Source: Vicinamibacterales bacterium (lineage in GTDB: Bacteria > Acidobacteriota > Vicinamibacteria > Vicinamibacterales > UBA2999). Taken from it: a DNA stretch of 64,000 bases. Location of the stretch: assembly GCA_041394705.1 (NCBI GenBank), contig JAWKHS010000006.1, positions 62,001-126,000 on the forward strand. Reading direction: 5' to 3'. The notes beneath the pieces were generated by a model, which worked only from the letters and a program-made list of their open reading frames with translations, was not told the origin of the DNA and did not search any database. Position 1 is the first letter of the stretch; every line of letters begins with the position of its first letter. This document shows positions 16,474 to 24,628 of the stretch, piece by piece. Made by a program: the position numbers and the translations under genes.

Positions 16474-17043
16474 CTAGAACCGGAACGTCACGCCGAGCGT
16501 GCCGCGCCAGAAGTTGAAGCCGTCGAGATCGAGATCGACGTTCGCGCCGCCGTCGGCATCCTGCAGCGCGCGGAAGTAGCGGAGGTCGCCGCGCAGGCCG
16601 ACCCTGTCGTTCATCTGCGCGAGCACGCCGCCGCCGACGTTCACGCCGAAGCTCCTGTCGTCGAGGTCGAAGACGTTGCCCACGCTCGTCGCCTTGCGTC
16701 GAAGGATGCCGGCGCCCGCGGCCACGTAGGGACGAATGGCGGCGCCGCTGCCTGGCGCCGCCACCATCAGGTTGGCCATGACGGTGGAGACATTGCTGTC
16801 TTCCAGGGCGTTGCTGTCGGTGTCGAAGAAGTTGGGCGTCAGCGACGCATCGAGCTCGAGCCCCAGCATCCCGCCGCCGAGGAAGGCGGAGCTCAGGCCG
16901 TAGGTGACCTGCTGCGTGGGCGCGCTGCCGCCGAAGGTCACGCCCAGGTACGGCGTCAGCAGCCAGTCGGCCCGCGCGTCGCGCACCGGGACGGCGGTGA
17001 GGGCGGCCGTCAGGATGGAGAGAGCAATCACACGGCTACGCAT
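16474..17043 (-). CDS. Outer-membrane beta-barrel protein
   Basis: 189 residues with a signal peptide cleaved near RDARA, followed by alternating strands of an OmpW/OmpA-like eight-stranded barrel: WLLTPYLGVTFGG, AIRPYVAAGAGIL, FGVNVGGGVLAQMNDRVGLR and the terminal LGVTFRF ending in Phe, the barrel-assembly signal. Small barrels of this group act in envelope stability or small-molecule passage. ATG 17043 has GAGGAGA upstream. A weaker sigma-54-like promoter lies at 17153-17168, and the 100-nt leader holds two hairpin-forming inverted repeats (17065-17087 and 17089-17108). First gene of the ferritin-like operon. Confidence 0.82.
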   Translation of the reverse strand: MRSRVIALSILTAALTAVPVRDARADWLLTPYLGVTFGGSAPTQQVTYGLSSAFLGGGMLGLELDASLTPNFFDTDSNALEDSNVSTVMANLMVAAPGSGAAIRPYVAAGAGILRRKATSVGNVFDLDDRSFGVNVGGGVLAQMNDRVGLRGDLRYFRALQDADGGANVDLDLDGFNFWRGTLGVTFRF

Positions 17044-17152
17044 ACGGTTCTCCTCGCTCGAGCGTGGGTGGGCAATGCCCTTCCACATGTGGCGAGCCCC
17101 CGCCACACTCACATCCCGCGGCGGCGGCACCACGCCCGCAGTGCAGTGGAGG

Positions 17153-17168
17153 TTCAAGGCGCGTGCCA
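17153..17168 (-). promoter_or_regulatory. Weaker sigma-54-like promoter of barrel operon
   Basis: On the minus strand TGGCACGCGCCTTGAA has a perfect -24 box and spacing, but GA replaces the -12 GC. A similar TTGAA variant occurs upstream of dps at 34539-34554. Confidence 0.4.
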
Positions 17169-17189
17169 CGACCGACGGGCCCTGCCGCC

Positions 17190-17205
17190 TGGAACGCCCC
17201 TTGCT
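17190..17205 (+). promoter_or_regulatory. Sigma-54 promoter of DUF3185 operon
   Basis: TGGAACGCCCCTTGCT keeps GG-N10-GC and TTGCT, with one change in the -24 box. Predicted start is near 17216, 52 nt before ATG 17268. Confidence 0.78.
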
Positions 17206-17267
17206 CATTCCCGGGCATTCCACGCCCGGCCGCCGACGGCGCGGGCGTTCGACAGGAGGAGGACCCA

Positions 17268-17468
17268 ATGAAGGCACTCGGCGGGATTCTGGTGGTGCTC
17301 GGACTCGTGGCGCTCATTTACGGCGGCATCTCGTGGACGCGCAAGGACACGGTGGTCGACGCGGGGCCCATCGAGGTCACGACCGACAAGACCGAGTCGG
17401 TACCACTGCCGCCGCTGGCCGGCCTGGCCCTCTTCGCGGGCGGCGTCGTCCTGCTGGTCAGGAAGTGA
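17268..17468 (+). CDS. Small two-TM membrane protein (DUF3185)
   Basis: 66 residues with two membrane helices: GGILVVLGLVALIYGGISW at the N-terminus and PLAGLALFAGGVVLLV at the C-terminus, separated by a periplasmic or cytoplasmic turn with DTVVDAGPIEVTTDK. This is the layout of DUF3185, a family of small inner-membrane proteins of unknown function common in Proteobacteria and Acidobacteriota. A strong AGGAGGAGG lies before ATG 17268. It is transcribed with the next gene (stop-to-start 7 nt). Confidence 0.82.
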   Translation: MKALGGILVVLGLVALIYGGISWTRKDTVVDAGPIEVTTDKTESVPLPPLAGLALFAGGVVLLVRK

Positions 17469-17475
17469 GGGCGTG

Positions 17476-18339
17476 ATGATGCGACGACTCCTTTTCGCAG
17501 CGTTGTGCCTGACCGCCGTTGCGCCGGGCGCCTCGGCGCAGGAGACGGCCACCGTGGTGAAACGCGACGGCACCCACGTCACGGGACGGTTCGAGGCGTG
17601 GAACCGCCAGACGAACATCCTCTACCTGCGGCTGTCGCTCGCCGACCAGCGGCGCATCCCGCTGGGCGAGGCCGCCGTGATCGAGGTTGGCGGCGAGCCG
17701 CGTGCGCTGCCGGCGAGCGAGCTCGCGCTGGCCGGCGGCGACGATCACGTGCTGGTGCCCCGGGGCGGCGACCCGATCGTCGGGCGGCTCGTGAACATCG
17801 AGGGCGGTGAAGGCTCGAGCCAGGAGGAGGAGCGGCGCGTCGTGTCGTTCCGCACCACGGGCGGCACCGAGGTGCGGCGGCCGTTCGACGAGGTCCAGCG
17901 CCTCTATCTCGGACACGTGCCCTCCACGCTGACGCCGGTGGCCAACGACACGCCCATCGAGGAGCCGACGCTGGCGCCCGGCGCCGTGCGGGTGCCGGCC
18001 ACGAGCGGCTGGGTGCCGACGGGCATCGTCGTTTCCAAGGGGGACTACGTGCAGTTCGAGGCGAACGGCGTCGTGCAGCTCTCGTCGAACCCCGAGGATC
18101 GCGGCGGCCCGGCAGGCGCCTATTCAGCCCGCCGAGCGCCTGACGCGCCGGCGCCCGGTGAGCCGGCCGGCGCCCTCATCGGCCGGATCGGCACGGGCGT
18201 GCCCTTCGGCATCGGCGACCAGACGGCGCCCCTGCCGATCGCCGACGCCGGCCAACTCTTCCTGAGGGTGAACGACGGCCACGAGGCCGACAACGCGGGC
18301 GCGTTCGGCGTCTCGATGCGCGTCATCCGCCGGCGCTGA
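17476..18339 (+). CDS. Secreted protein with LecA/PA-IL-like C-terminal domain
   Basis: 287 residues with a signal peptide ending near GASAQ. Residues about 25-145 form a small beta-rich domain (RDGTHVTGRFEAWNRQTNI). Residues about 165-285 resemble the galactophilic PA-IL/LecA fold: GWVPTGIVVSKGDYVQFEA, ALIGRIGTGVPFGIG, LPIADAGQLFLRVND and DNAGAFGVSM, including the Asp and Asn residues that bind calcium and sugar in LecA. A surface or secreted carbohydrate-binding role is likely but unproven. Three start codons lie in a row; I chose ATG 17476 for its distance from AGGAAG. It shares the DUF3185 operon. Confidence 0.8.
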   Translation: MMRRLLFAALCLTAVAPGASAQETATVVKRDGTHVTGRFEAWNRQTNILYLRLSLADQRRIPLGEAAVIEVGGEPRALPASELALAGGDDHVLVPRGGDPIVGRLVNIEGGEGSSQEEERRVVSFRTTGGTEVRRPFDEVQRLYLGHVPSTLTPVANDTPIEEPTLAPGAVRVPATSGWVPTGIVVSKGDYVQFEANGVVQLSSNPEDRGGPAGAYSARRAPDAPAPGEPAGALIGRIGTGVPFGIGDQTAPLPIADAGQLFLRVNDGHEADNAGAFGVSMRVIRRR

Positions 18340-18377
18340 TCCGGACCGCGGTCTCCGCGGCCCGGTCCGGCCCCACC

Positions 18378-18414
18378 GACGAGTCCCGCCACGGCCACAC
18401 GGGCGGGACTCGTC
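18378..18414 (+). terminator. 13-bp perfect stem-loop after the lectin-like gene
   Basis: GACGAGTCCCGCC and its exact complement GGCGGGACTCGTC pair over 13 bp around an 11-nt loop, 38 bp past the stop at 18339. There is no T-run. Probable intrinsic terminator closing the DUF3185 operon. Confidence 0.65.
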
Positions 18415-18559
18415 ACGTACGGCCTCGGCGACCGCGCCCGCCCGAGGGCTGGCACCCCCGCTACCCAGATCGGACCGTGGCTTGCCCATCCGTGGGCCGC
18501 CAGTGGTCTTGGCGCCCCTTCCAGACCGCCCGCCGGGGGCCGTCCGTCCCGCGAAGCCG

Positions 18560-18575
18560 CGGCACGCCGGTTGCA
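18560..18575 (+). promoter_or_regulatory. Sigma-54 promoter of DksA-like gene
   Basis: CGGCACGCCGGTTGCA matches the consensus except the first base, with GG-N10-GC. Predicted start is near 18586, 50 nt before ATG 18636. A half-site CGCTACCCA lies about 90 bp upstream (18460-18467), a distance usual for an enhancer-binding protein. Confidence 0.8.
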
Positions 18576-18635
18576 CTGCGTCGACCACGACGGCTGGCGC
18601 CGCGGTGGGTGCGGCCAGCGGCAAGGAGACCGACC

Positions 18636-19082
18636 ATGGCGCACGCGCTCAAGCACGCGGGAGACCCTCTTCACCAGCAGGCTCGCCAGGAGGAGCTCAA
18701 GCGCATCCTGGAGGACCGGCGCGATCTGCTCAACACGGAGTTGAGCGGCCGGCTGCGCGGCGTGCGCGCCGAGATCGGTTCGCGCCCGAACGACGGCCAG
18801 GACTTCGGCGAGATCGCGGACACGGACATGCAGGACGACATCCAGTTCGCCCTGCTCGAGATGAAGGCCGAGACGCTCAACAAGGTGCACGAGGCGCTCA
18901 CACGGCTCGAGTACGGACGCTATGGCCATTGCCGCGAGTGCGGCGGCGAGATCGCCGAGGCGCGGCTCCGCGCCCTGCCCTTCGCCCTCCGCTGCACGGA
19001 CTGCGAGGCCGCGCGCGAAACGACGGACCAGCGGATGCGCGCCCAGGCGCGGCGCGCCCCGCTCTTCGAGATCGGCGCCTGA
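18636..19082 (+). CDS. DksA/TraR-family zinc-finger protein
   Basis: 148 residues. An N-terminal coiled region (EELKRILEDRRDLLNTELSG) is followed by the acidic tip DFGEIADTDMQDD and a C-terminal C4 zinc finger: CRECGGEIAEARLRALPF then CTDCE. This is the RNA-polymerase secondary-channel family that modulates promoters in the stringent response, although short TraR/YocK-like members are often just stress-associated. The tip carries Asp residues at the position used by DksA. ATG 18636 follows AAGGAG. The next gene, a CsbD-like protein, follows after 36 nt. Confidence 0.87.
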   Translation: MAHALKHAGDPLHQQARQEELKRILEDRRDLLNTELSGRLRGVRAEIGSRPNDGQDFGEIADTDMQDDIQFALLEMKAETLNKVHEALTRLEYGRYGHCRECGGEIAEARLRALPFALRCTDCEAARETTDQRMRAQARRAPLFEIGA

Positions 19083-19118
19083 CGCCCTGCCCCCTCACAC
19101 TTCGAAGGAGCCACGGAC

Positions 19119-19340
19119 ATGCGGAAGCGAGTCAACACGGTGAGCGCGCAGTGGGTGCGGCTGATGGGCGCGGCGCGGGAACGCTGGGATCGGCTGACCG
19201 ACGAGGACCTCCAGGCGGTCCGCGGCAACTCGGAGCGCCTGATCAGCCTGCTGCAGGATCGCTACGGATACGCCCGCGACCAGGCGCTGAGGGAGCTGAT
19301 CGCCTGGCGCCGCGCCCTCAGCGCCGCCGTGCCGGCCTGA
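19119..19340 (+). CDS. CsbD-like stress protein
   Basis: 73 residues matching the CsbD pattern: WDRLTDEDLQAVRGNSERL then LLQDRYGYARDQALRELIAW, a two-helix protein induced in Bacillus and others by general stress. Its biochemical role is not known. A GAAGGAG site precedes ATG 19119. It follows the DksA-like gene by 36 nt with no terminator between, so it is likely in the same sigma-54 transcript. A second CsbD protein is at 29445-29663. Confidence 0.78.
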   Translation: MRKRVNTVSAQWVRLMGAARERWDRLTDEDLQAVRGNSERLISLLQDRYGYARDQALRELIAWRRALSAAVPA

Positions 19341-19407
19341 GGGACGTCCTGGCGGGCAGGAAGGGCGCTGGCCGGCCGAACCGCCTGGAGTATCCTCGCC
19401 AGCAAGG

Positions 19408-21333
19408 ATGCATCCCGTTCCGTCGGACCCGCCAGAACACTTGTGGCTCGATGCCCGGCTGATGCTCCGGTCCATCGTGGACACGTCGGAAGACGCCATC
19501 GTCACCAAGAACACGGATGGCGTGGTGATGACGTGGAACGCGTCGGCCGAGCGGATGTTCGGCTACTCCGCCGCGGAGGCGGTCGGCCGGCACGTCTCGC
19601 TCATCATCCCCGAGGATCGACGCGACGAGGAGGTGGACATCATGGCGCGGCTCCGCGCCGGGCTCCTCGTCCGCCGTTTCGAGACCATCCGGCGCCGCCG
19701 CGACGGCAGCCTGGTGCACGTCGAGCTCAGCATCTCGCCGATCCGCGACTCGGCAGGCGCGCTCGTCGGCGCCAGCAAGATCGCCCGGGACCTCACCGAC
19801 CGACGGCGCGCCGAGGCGGCGCTCCTGGCCGAGGAGAGCCGCTTCCGCACGCTGGCCGACAACATCTCGCAGCTCGCCTGGATGGCCGACCCGACGGGAT
19901 GGATCTTCTGGTACAACCGCCGCTGGTTCGAGTACACGGGCACGACGCTCGACCAGATGCAGGGATGGGGCTGGCGGGCCGTGCACCACGCCGATCACGT
20001 GGAGCGCGTGGTGTCGCGGATCCAGCACTCGTGGGACACCGGCGAGCCGTGGGAGGACACCTTCCCGCTGCGCGGCGCCGACGGCGAGTTCCGGTGGTTC
20101 CTGTCGCGCGCCCTGCCCATTCGTGACTCCGGCGGCGCGATCGTGCGGTGGTTCGGCACCAACACCGACATCACCGAGCTGCTGCGCCTGGAATCCGAGC
20201 TGACCGACGCCAACCGGCGCAAGGACACCTTCCTCGCCATGCTGTCGCACGAGCTCCGCAATCCGCTCGGCGCGATCCGCACGTCGGTCGCGGTGGCCAA
20301 GGCCTCGCAGCACGATCCGCGCGCGCTCGGACGCGCGTTGGACGTCGTCCAGCGGCAGTCCGCGCACGTCGCCCGCCTGGTCGGCGACCTGCTCGACGTG
20401 AGCCGGATCACGAGCGAGCGGCTCACGCTGCACCTGCAGGAGGCGGACCTGGCCGTCATCGTGCGCGACGCAGTGGACATGATGACGCCGGCCTTCGAAT
20501 CCGCGGGCGTGGCCCTGTCGGTGGCCGTGCCGGAGGCGCCCGTGCCCGTGCGCGTCGACTCCGCCCGGGTGCAGCAGATGATTGGGAACCTCCTCTCGAA
20601 CGCCGCGCGCTACACGCCCGCCGGGGGGCAGGCGTGGTTGACGGTGACCTGCGAGGCGGACGCCATTGCCATCGCCGTGCGGGACACGGGCGAGGGCATC
20701 GAGCCCGGACGACTCGAGGCGATCTTCGAGCTGTTCGTGCAGGGTGAGCTCGACAGCCGCCGCCACCAGCCGGGACTGGGCATCGGGCTCTCGCTCGTCC
20801 GCCACCTCGCCCGGCTGCACGGCGGATCGGCGTGGGCCGAAAGCGAGGGGCCCGGCCGGGGAACGACCGTCAGGATTCGCATGCCCCGGCACGCCGCGCC
20901 CGTCGACGGACGAGCTCCGGACGGGGCGGCGCCTGCCGACGACGACGCGCCGGCGGCGACGCCCGCGCCCGTGCGGCGCGTGCTCCTCGTCGACGACGAC
21001 GTGGACAGCGTCGAGGCCTTCGCCGCGCTCCTGCGGCTCCACGGCCACCACGTGAGCGTGGCCACCTCCGGCGAGGACGCGCTGTCGATCCTGGCGGACG
21101 CGGCGCCGCACGTGATCTTCGTCGACATCGGCCTGCCGGGCATCGACGGGTGCGAGACGTGCCGGCGGATGCGGGCGGCCGGCGTGACGTCCGTGATCGC
21201 GGCGCTGACCGGCTGGGGGCAGCAGCACGATCGGCGGCGCACGGCCGAGGCCGGTTTCGACCACCACCTCGTCAAGCCCGTGGACCCGGCCGAGGTGCTG
21301 GCGCTGGTGCACGAGGACCGGTCGCAGCCGTAG
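19408..21333 (+). CDS. Soluble PAS hybrid histidine kinase
   Basis: 641 residues without membrane segments. Two PAS domains with PAC tails occupy about 15-135 and 140-260 (EDAIVTKNTDGVVMTWNASA, then ISQLAWMADPTGWIFWYNRR). HisKA has the acceptor His near 281 in AMLSHELRNPLGAI. The HATPase domain shows NLLSNAARYTP and LGIGLSL. The C-terminal receiver carries Asp near 573 in FVDIGLPGIDG. PAS domains usually sense redox state, ligand or light through a cofactor that cannot be named here. ATG 19408 lies close behind a TATCCT box, so the leader may be very short; read-through from the DksA-CsbD operon is also possible. Confidence 0.9.
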   Translation: MHPVPSDPPEHLWLDARLMLRSIVDTSEDAIVTKNTDGVVMTWNASAERMFGYSAAEAVGRHVSLIIPEDRRDEEVDIMARLRAGLLVRRFETIRRRRDGSLVHVELSISPIRDSAGALVGASKIARDLTDRRRAEAALLAEESRFRTLADNISQLAWMADPTGWIFWYNRRWFEYTGTTLDQMQGWGWRAVHHADHVERVVSRIQHSWDTGEPWEDTFPLRGADGEFRWFLSRALPIRDSGGAIVRWFGTNTDITELLRLESELTDANRRKDTFLAMLSHELRNPLGAIRTSVAVAKASQHDPRALGRALDVVQRQSAHVARLVGDLLDVSRITSERLTLHLQEADLAVIVRDAVDMMTPAFESAGVALSVAVPEAPVPVRVDSARVQQMIGNLLSNAARYTPAGGQAWLTVTCEADAIAIAVRDTGEGIEPGRLEAIFELFVQGELDSRRHQPGLGIGLSLVRHLARLHGGSAWAESEGPGRGTTVRIRMPRHAAPVDGRAPDGAAPADDDAPAATPAPVRRVLLVDDDVDSVEAFAALLRLHGHHVSVATSGEDALSILADAAPHVIFVDIGLPGIDGCETCRRMRAAGVTSVIAALTGWGQQHDRRRTAEAGFDHHLVKPVDPAEVLALVHEDRSQP

Positions 21334-21339
21334 GGCGCC

Positions 21340-21355
21340 GGGCACCGTTCTTGCC
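21340..21355 (+). promoter_or_regulatory. Sigma-54 promoter of SYLF gene
   Basis: GGGCACCGTTCTTGCC has GG-N10-GC, the -24 GGCAC and the -12 TTGC. Predicted start is near 21366, about 56 nt before GTG 21422. Confidence 0.78.
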
Positions 21356-21421
21356 CCTCAGGGCACGGGAAGGCGATTCGGCACGGCCGGATGTCGCCTG
21401 GTATCCACGAAGGAGGTTCCC

Positions 21422-22132
21422 GTGCCCTATCTGAGCAAGTTCATCCACACGGTGTCGGCGGCCAGCCTCGTGCTGGTGGCGGCGGCGCCCGCGGCCCTGG
21501 CGGGCGACGCGAACACCGAGACCGAGCGGCTCCAGACGTCGGCGGTGGTGCTGCGCGAGCTCGTCGACACGCCCGACGACGCCATCCCCCAGCACATCCT
21601 CGACCGCGCCGAGGCGGTCGTCGTGATCCCCACGCTCGTCAAGGGCGGCTTCATCCTCGGCGCCGAGCACGGCAAGGGCGTGATGAGCGTGCGCGACCGC
21701 GCCACCGGCCACTGGAGCCTGCCGTCGTTCGTGCAGATCACGGGCGGCAGCATCGGGTGGCAGATCGGCGTGCAGTCAACCGACCTCGTGCTGCTCGTGA
21801 TGAACGCCGACGGCGTCGACGATCTCCTGCGCTCCGAGTTCAAGCTCGGGGCGAACGCGTCGGTGGCCGCCGGCCCGGTCGGCCGATCGGCCGAGGCCTC
21901 GACCGACGCCACGATGAGCGCGAAGATTCTGGCGTACTCGCGGTCGCAAGGCCTGTTCGCGGGCCTCAGCCTGCAGGGCGCGGCGCTCAGGGACGACGCG
22001 GACGCCAACGGCGACTTCTACGGACGCGAGCAGTCTGCGCGCGAGGTCTTCGCGATGCCCACGACACCCGCGCCCCCGGCCGCCACGGCGTGGCTGAGCG
22101 CGCTCACGTCCATCGCCCCGTTCTCACGGTGA
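21422..22132 (+). CDS. Secreted SYLF (Ysc84) lipid-binding protein
   Basis: 236 residues with a signal peptide ending near AALAG. The rest is a SYLF/Ysc84 domain: IPQHILDRAEAVVVIPTLVK, GGFILGAEHGKGVMSVRD, FVQITGGSIGWQIGVQSTDL and AKILAYSRSQGLFAGLSLQG. The family binds phosphoinositides in eukaryotes and is a common periplasmic protein of unknown role in bacteria. GTG 21422 follows a perfect AAGGAGG. Its own sigma-54 promoter lies in the 88-bp gap after the kinase gene. Confidence 0.9.
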   Translation: MPYLSKFIHTVSAASLVLVAAAPAALAGDANTETERLQTSAVVLRELVDTPDDAIPQHILDRAEAVVVIPTLVKGGFILGAEHGKGVMSVRDRATGHWSLPSFVQITGGSIGWQIGVQSTDLVLLVMNADGVDDLLRSEFKLGANASVAAGPVGRSAEASTDATMSAKILAYSRSQGLFAGLSLQGAALRDDADANGDFYGREQSAREVFAMPTTPAPPAATAWLSALTSIAPFSR

Positions 22133-22224
22133 CCGCGCTCGACGCCGGCGCCCGCCCGCGCCCGCGTCCGCGCTTCCACGCCCGCAGCTCACGGCGGCGG
22201 GCCTTCAACCCCGAGGACCCGCCG

Positions 22225-22416
22225 ATGCCCGCACCGACCACCATCGAACCGCCGGAGCCGCCAGGCGATGCCCCGCCGCCGGCGCCGCCGGTCGTTCCGC
22301 CCGATCACCCGCAGGCGCCCGACGTCCACCGGCCGCCGCCCATCGATCCCGAGCCGGACGATCCCCCCGTGATCGATCCGCCACCGGAGCCGGCGCGGGC
22401 CCCGATCCGCACCTGA
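22225..22416 (+). CDS. Proline-rich small protein
   Basis: 63 residues, more than one third Pro, with many Asp and Glu and no hydrophobic segment (PPPIDPEPDDPPVIDPPPEP). It resembles no enzyme family and is probably disordered. ATG 22225 has GAGGA upstream and follows the SYLF gene by 92 nt on the same strand. Low-complexity composition makes this the least certain of the small genes here; it could be chance in GC-rich sequence. Confidence 0.42.
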   Translation: MPAPTTIEPPEPPGDAPPPAPPVVPPDHPQAPDVHRPPPIDPEPDDPPVIDPPPEPARAPIRT

Positions 22417-22496
22417 GGTCCGGGCACTTCGTGATCGTCGGCGGCGATGCACCCCGTGGCTCGCGTCCGCCCCGGGCGGGATCGCGGCTCCCGGGG

Positions 22497-23715
22497 TCAC
22501 ACCTGGTCGGCGAACAGGCCCGCCACCGCCTCACGGAGACGCGCCGCCTCCCGTGCGTCGACGAGCGTCAGGTTGCTCTCCTCGTTGTGGGCGAACGAGC
22601 GGCTGTCGAAGTTCGTCGTGCCCACCGTGAGCCAGTGGCCGTCCACCACCATGACCTTGTGGTGCAGCATGCTGCGGTTGTATTCCAGGATCTCGACGCC
22701 CGCCTCCAGCAGCGCGCCGTAGCGGGCGACGCTGTTGTGGCGGGCGAGCCAGTTGTCGTTGCGCCGTCCGGACACCATGACCCGGACCCCGACGCCCCGA
22801 CGCGCGGCCTCGACGAGCAGGTCGAGGCCCACGTCGTCCGGCACGAAATACGGGTTGGCGATGAGAATCGATCGGCGCGCGCAGGCGATGGCCAGGTAGT
22901 ACATCGTCTGCACGTTCGAACCGCCGGTTTCGGGCGAGCTGAGAATCACCTGCAGCGCGTGGCGGCCGCGGGCCACGGGGGGCGGATAGCAGGCGCCGCC
23001 GTGCACCACTTCGCCGGTGCTCCGCTGCCAGTTGTGCGCGAAGCCGCTTTGCAGCCCGGTCACGGCCGGACCGCTGAACCGCACCATGACGTCGCGCCAC
23101 TCCCGGGCCGCGCGCCTGGCCGCGCCAGTGATCGGCGATGCCCGCGCCGCCCGTGTACGCCACGAGGCCATCCACGACGAGCGTCTTTCGGTGGGTGCGG
23201 TTGTTGAAGCTGCCGAGGGTCCGCCAGCGCAGGGGGTTGTACCAGGCGATGTGGCAGCCGCCCTCCGTGAGCACGGTCAGGATGTCCTCGCCGATGTCGG
23301 CGGCCCCAACCGCGTCCAGCAGGATCATCACGCGCACGCCGCTGCCGGCGCGCTCCGCGAGCGCGCGCGCGAACGCCAGGCCGACCTCTCCCGCCCAGTA
23401 GATGTAGGCCTCGATGGCGATCGACGCGCGCGCAGCGGCGATGTCGTCGAGCATGCGCGGGTAGAACGCGTCGCCGTTGTGCAGGATCTCCACGCTGTTG
23501 CCGGAGAGGAACGGCGACGCCGTGGCGCCGGCCATCGTCGCCAGGAACTCCGGTGAGTCCACCGGCAGGTCGGGGTCGAGGCCGAAGCGGGGGGCTTCGG
23601 AGCGAGGCTGGACCAGGCGCGCCAGCGTCGACACGACGGCGGCCACGGCGGCGGCCCCCAGCGCTGGCGCGCGGCCAGCGCCACGGCCAGCGCGGCCCAT
23701 GGCCACCAGAGCCAC
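22497..23715 (-). pseudogene. Phospholipase D/cardiolipin synthase-like gene, frameshifted
   Basis: Two PLD half-domains are encoded in different frames. The 5' part (to about 23125) has NSVEILHNGDAFYPRML and the first HKD motif HRKTLVVDG; the 3' part has EWRDVMVRFSGPAV and the second HKD motif HHKVMVVDG. Both catalytic His-Lys-Asp triads are intact. Removing one base in the GC-run at about 23103-23125 joins ADHWRGQAR to AREWRDVMV. A second shift near 23650 is possible, because a membrane anchor (RRLLWLWWPWAALAVALAA) lies upstream in another frame; the promoter at 24002-24017 also suggests the gene began before 23715. An intact protein would synthesise cardiolipin or cut phospholipids at the inner membrane. 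Real decay or assembly error cannot be told apart. Confidence 0.8.
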
Positions 23716-24001
23716 AGCAGCCGTCGCACGCGCGCGACCACGCCTGGTCGTCCCGCGGCGGGAGCGCGCGAGGATCCACGCGCCGGGCCTTGTAGCGGCG
23801 ATGCGCGCGGACCGCGCGCCACATCCGCGGCCGGCTGCGGGGACGCTGGGGGCGCCGGCCGCTCCCAGACGGCGCGGGCCGGCCGCTACTCATGCGGGGC
23901 TGCGGTCACGGCGGGGCGCCGCGTGGCGCCGCGCGACGGGGTCGTCGTCATCGTCGGGGTCTCCAGTGCGCGCCGGTGCGGCGCGACCTGGCCACCGCAG
24001 G

Positions 24002-24017
24002 TGCAACGCGTGGGCCA
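24002..24017 (-). promoter_or_regulatory. Sigma-54 promoter of phospholipase D-like gene
   Basis: On the minus strand TGGCCCACGCGTTGCA has GG-N10-GC and TTGCA, with one change in the -24 box. It is back-to-back with the plus-strand sigma-54 promoter at 24041-24056. Confidence 0.7.
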
Positions 24018-24040
24018 GGGCCTGTCGCGACGGCGCCGGC

Positions 24041-24056
24041 TGGCACATCAGCTGCA
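24041..24056 (+). promoter_or_regulatory. Sigma-54 promoter of a 29-residue peptide gene
   Basis: TGGCACATCAGCTGCA has a perfect -24 box, GG-N10-GC and CTGCA at -12. Predicted start is near 24067, 36 nt before ATG 24103. Confidence 0.78.
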
Positions 24057-24102
24057 GCACTCGTCCGTGGACCGTCCGTTCGACGGCCAGGGGATGACCG
24101 AC

Positions 24103-24192
24103 ATGAAGTACGGAGTCGCGTGGCTGCTGGGGGTGCCGGGGTCGATCGTCGCGCTGTGGTTCATCGCGAACCAGATGGGATGCGGTCTGTGA
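24103..24192 (+). CDS. 29-residue single-TM peptide
   Basis: A very small membrane peptide: MKYGVAWLLGVPGSIVALWF then IANQMGCGL. One helix spans nearly the whole chain, with a Gly-Val-Pro kink. I know of no characterised family; similar short WLLGVP peptides occur beside stress genes. AGGGG lies upstream of an alternative ATG at 24094. The good sigma-54 promoter 47 bp upstream is the best evidence that it is expressed. Confidence 0.6.
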   Translation: MKYGVAWLLGVPGSIVALWFIANQMGCGL

Positions 24193-24215
24193 TCCGTGGT
24201 TCGGGCACCAGCGGA

Positions 24216-24232
24216 GGGTAGCCGGCTACACA
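24216..24232. promoter_or_regulatory. GGGTAGC/GCTAC palindrome
   Basis: Contains the 12-bp perfect palindrome GTAGCCGGCTAC (24218-24229) preceded by GG, matching the GGGTARC-N-GYTACCC pattern seen at 25438 and elsewhere. It lies in the 219-bp gene-free stretch 24193-24411, which otherwise holds nothing I recognise. Candidate activator-binding site. Confidence 0.45.
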
Positions 24233-24434
24233 TCCTGGGTCTGCCGGTGCGACCGGGCGCCTCGCGTCCGACGAGCGCCGGCGGCCCCACAGCGCCGCGG
24301 CCTCGCGCGACGGCGCCGCACCGACGGTCGTACGTGCGGCGCGGGCCGCCCCGCCATGTCGGCGGCGAAGCGGCCCGCGCGTGGACACGCCGGACTCGGC
24401 GGACGCGCCAGTCACGGACGCGCCCTGGCCACGG

Positions 24435-24585
24435 TCAGACGGGATTGCGGCCCTGGATGATGCGAATCAGCATCATCGCGATGGCAGATGACGAGCAGCA
24501 GATGGATGAAGCCGCCCATCGTGTAGGAGCTCACCATTCCGAGCAGCCACAGGACGACGAGAAGAATCAGGATCGTGTTCAACAT
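24435..24585 (-). pseudogene. lmo0937-type small membrane protein, frameshifted
   Basis: The start encodes MLNTILILLVVLWLLGMVSS then YTMGGFIHLLLVI, which is the lmo0937 family of about 50 residues (two helices, common stress-linked peptide of unknown role). After LLLVI the frame breaks and continues as a hydrophilic tail to 24412. Dropping the single base at 24486 restores AIAMMLIRIIQGRNPV and a stop at 24435, the exact family ending. ATG 24585 has GGGAGGA upstream. It is the last gene of the operon with the YtxH protein. Confidence 0.82.
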
Positions 24586-24628
24586 GGGTCCTCCCAGGAA
24601 TGTCGCAATCGACGCGGCGACGGCCGGC

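Noticed and set aside
18450..18466. TGGCACCCCCGCTACC as a sigma-54 promoter
   Set aside because: The -12 dinucleotide is AC instead of GC; a better promoter lies at 18560. I treat this as a possible activator half-site.
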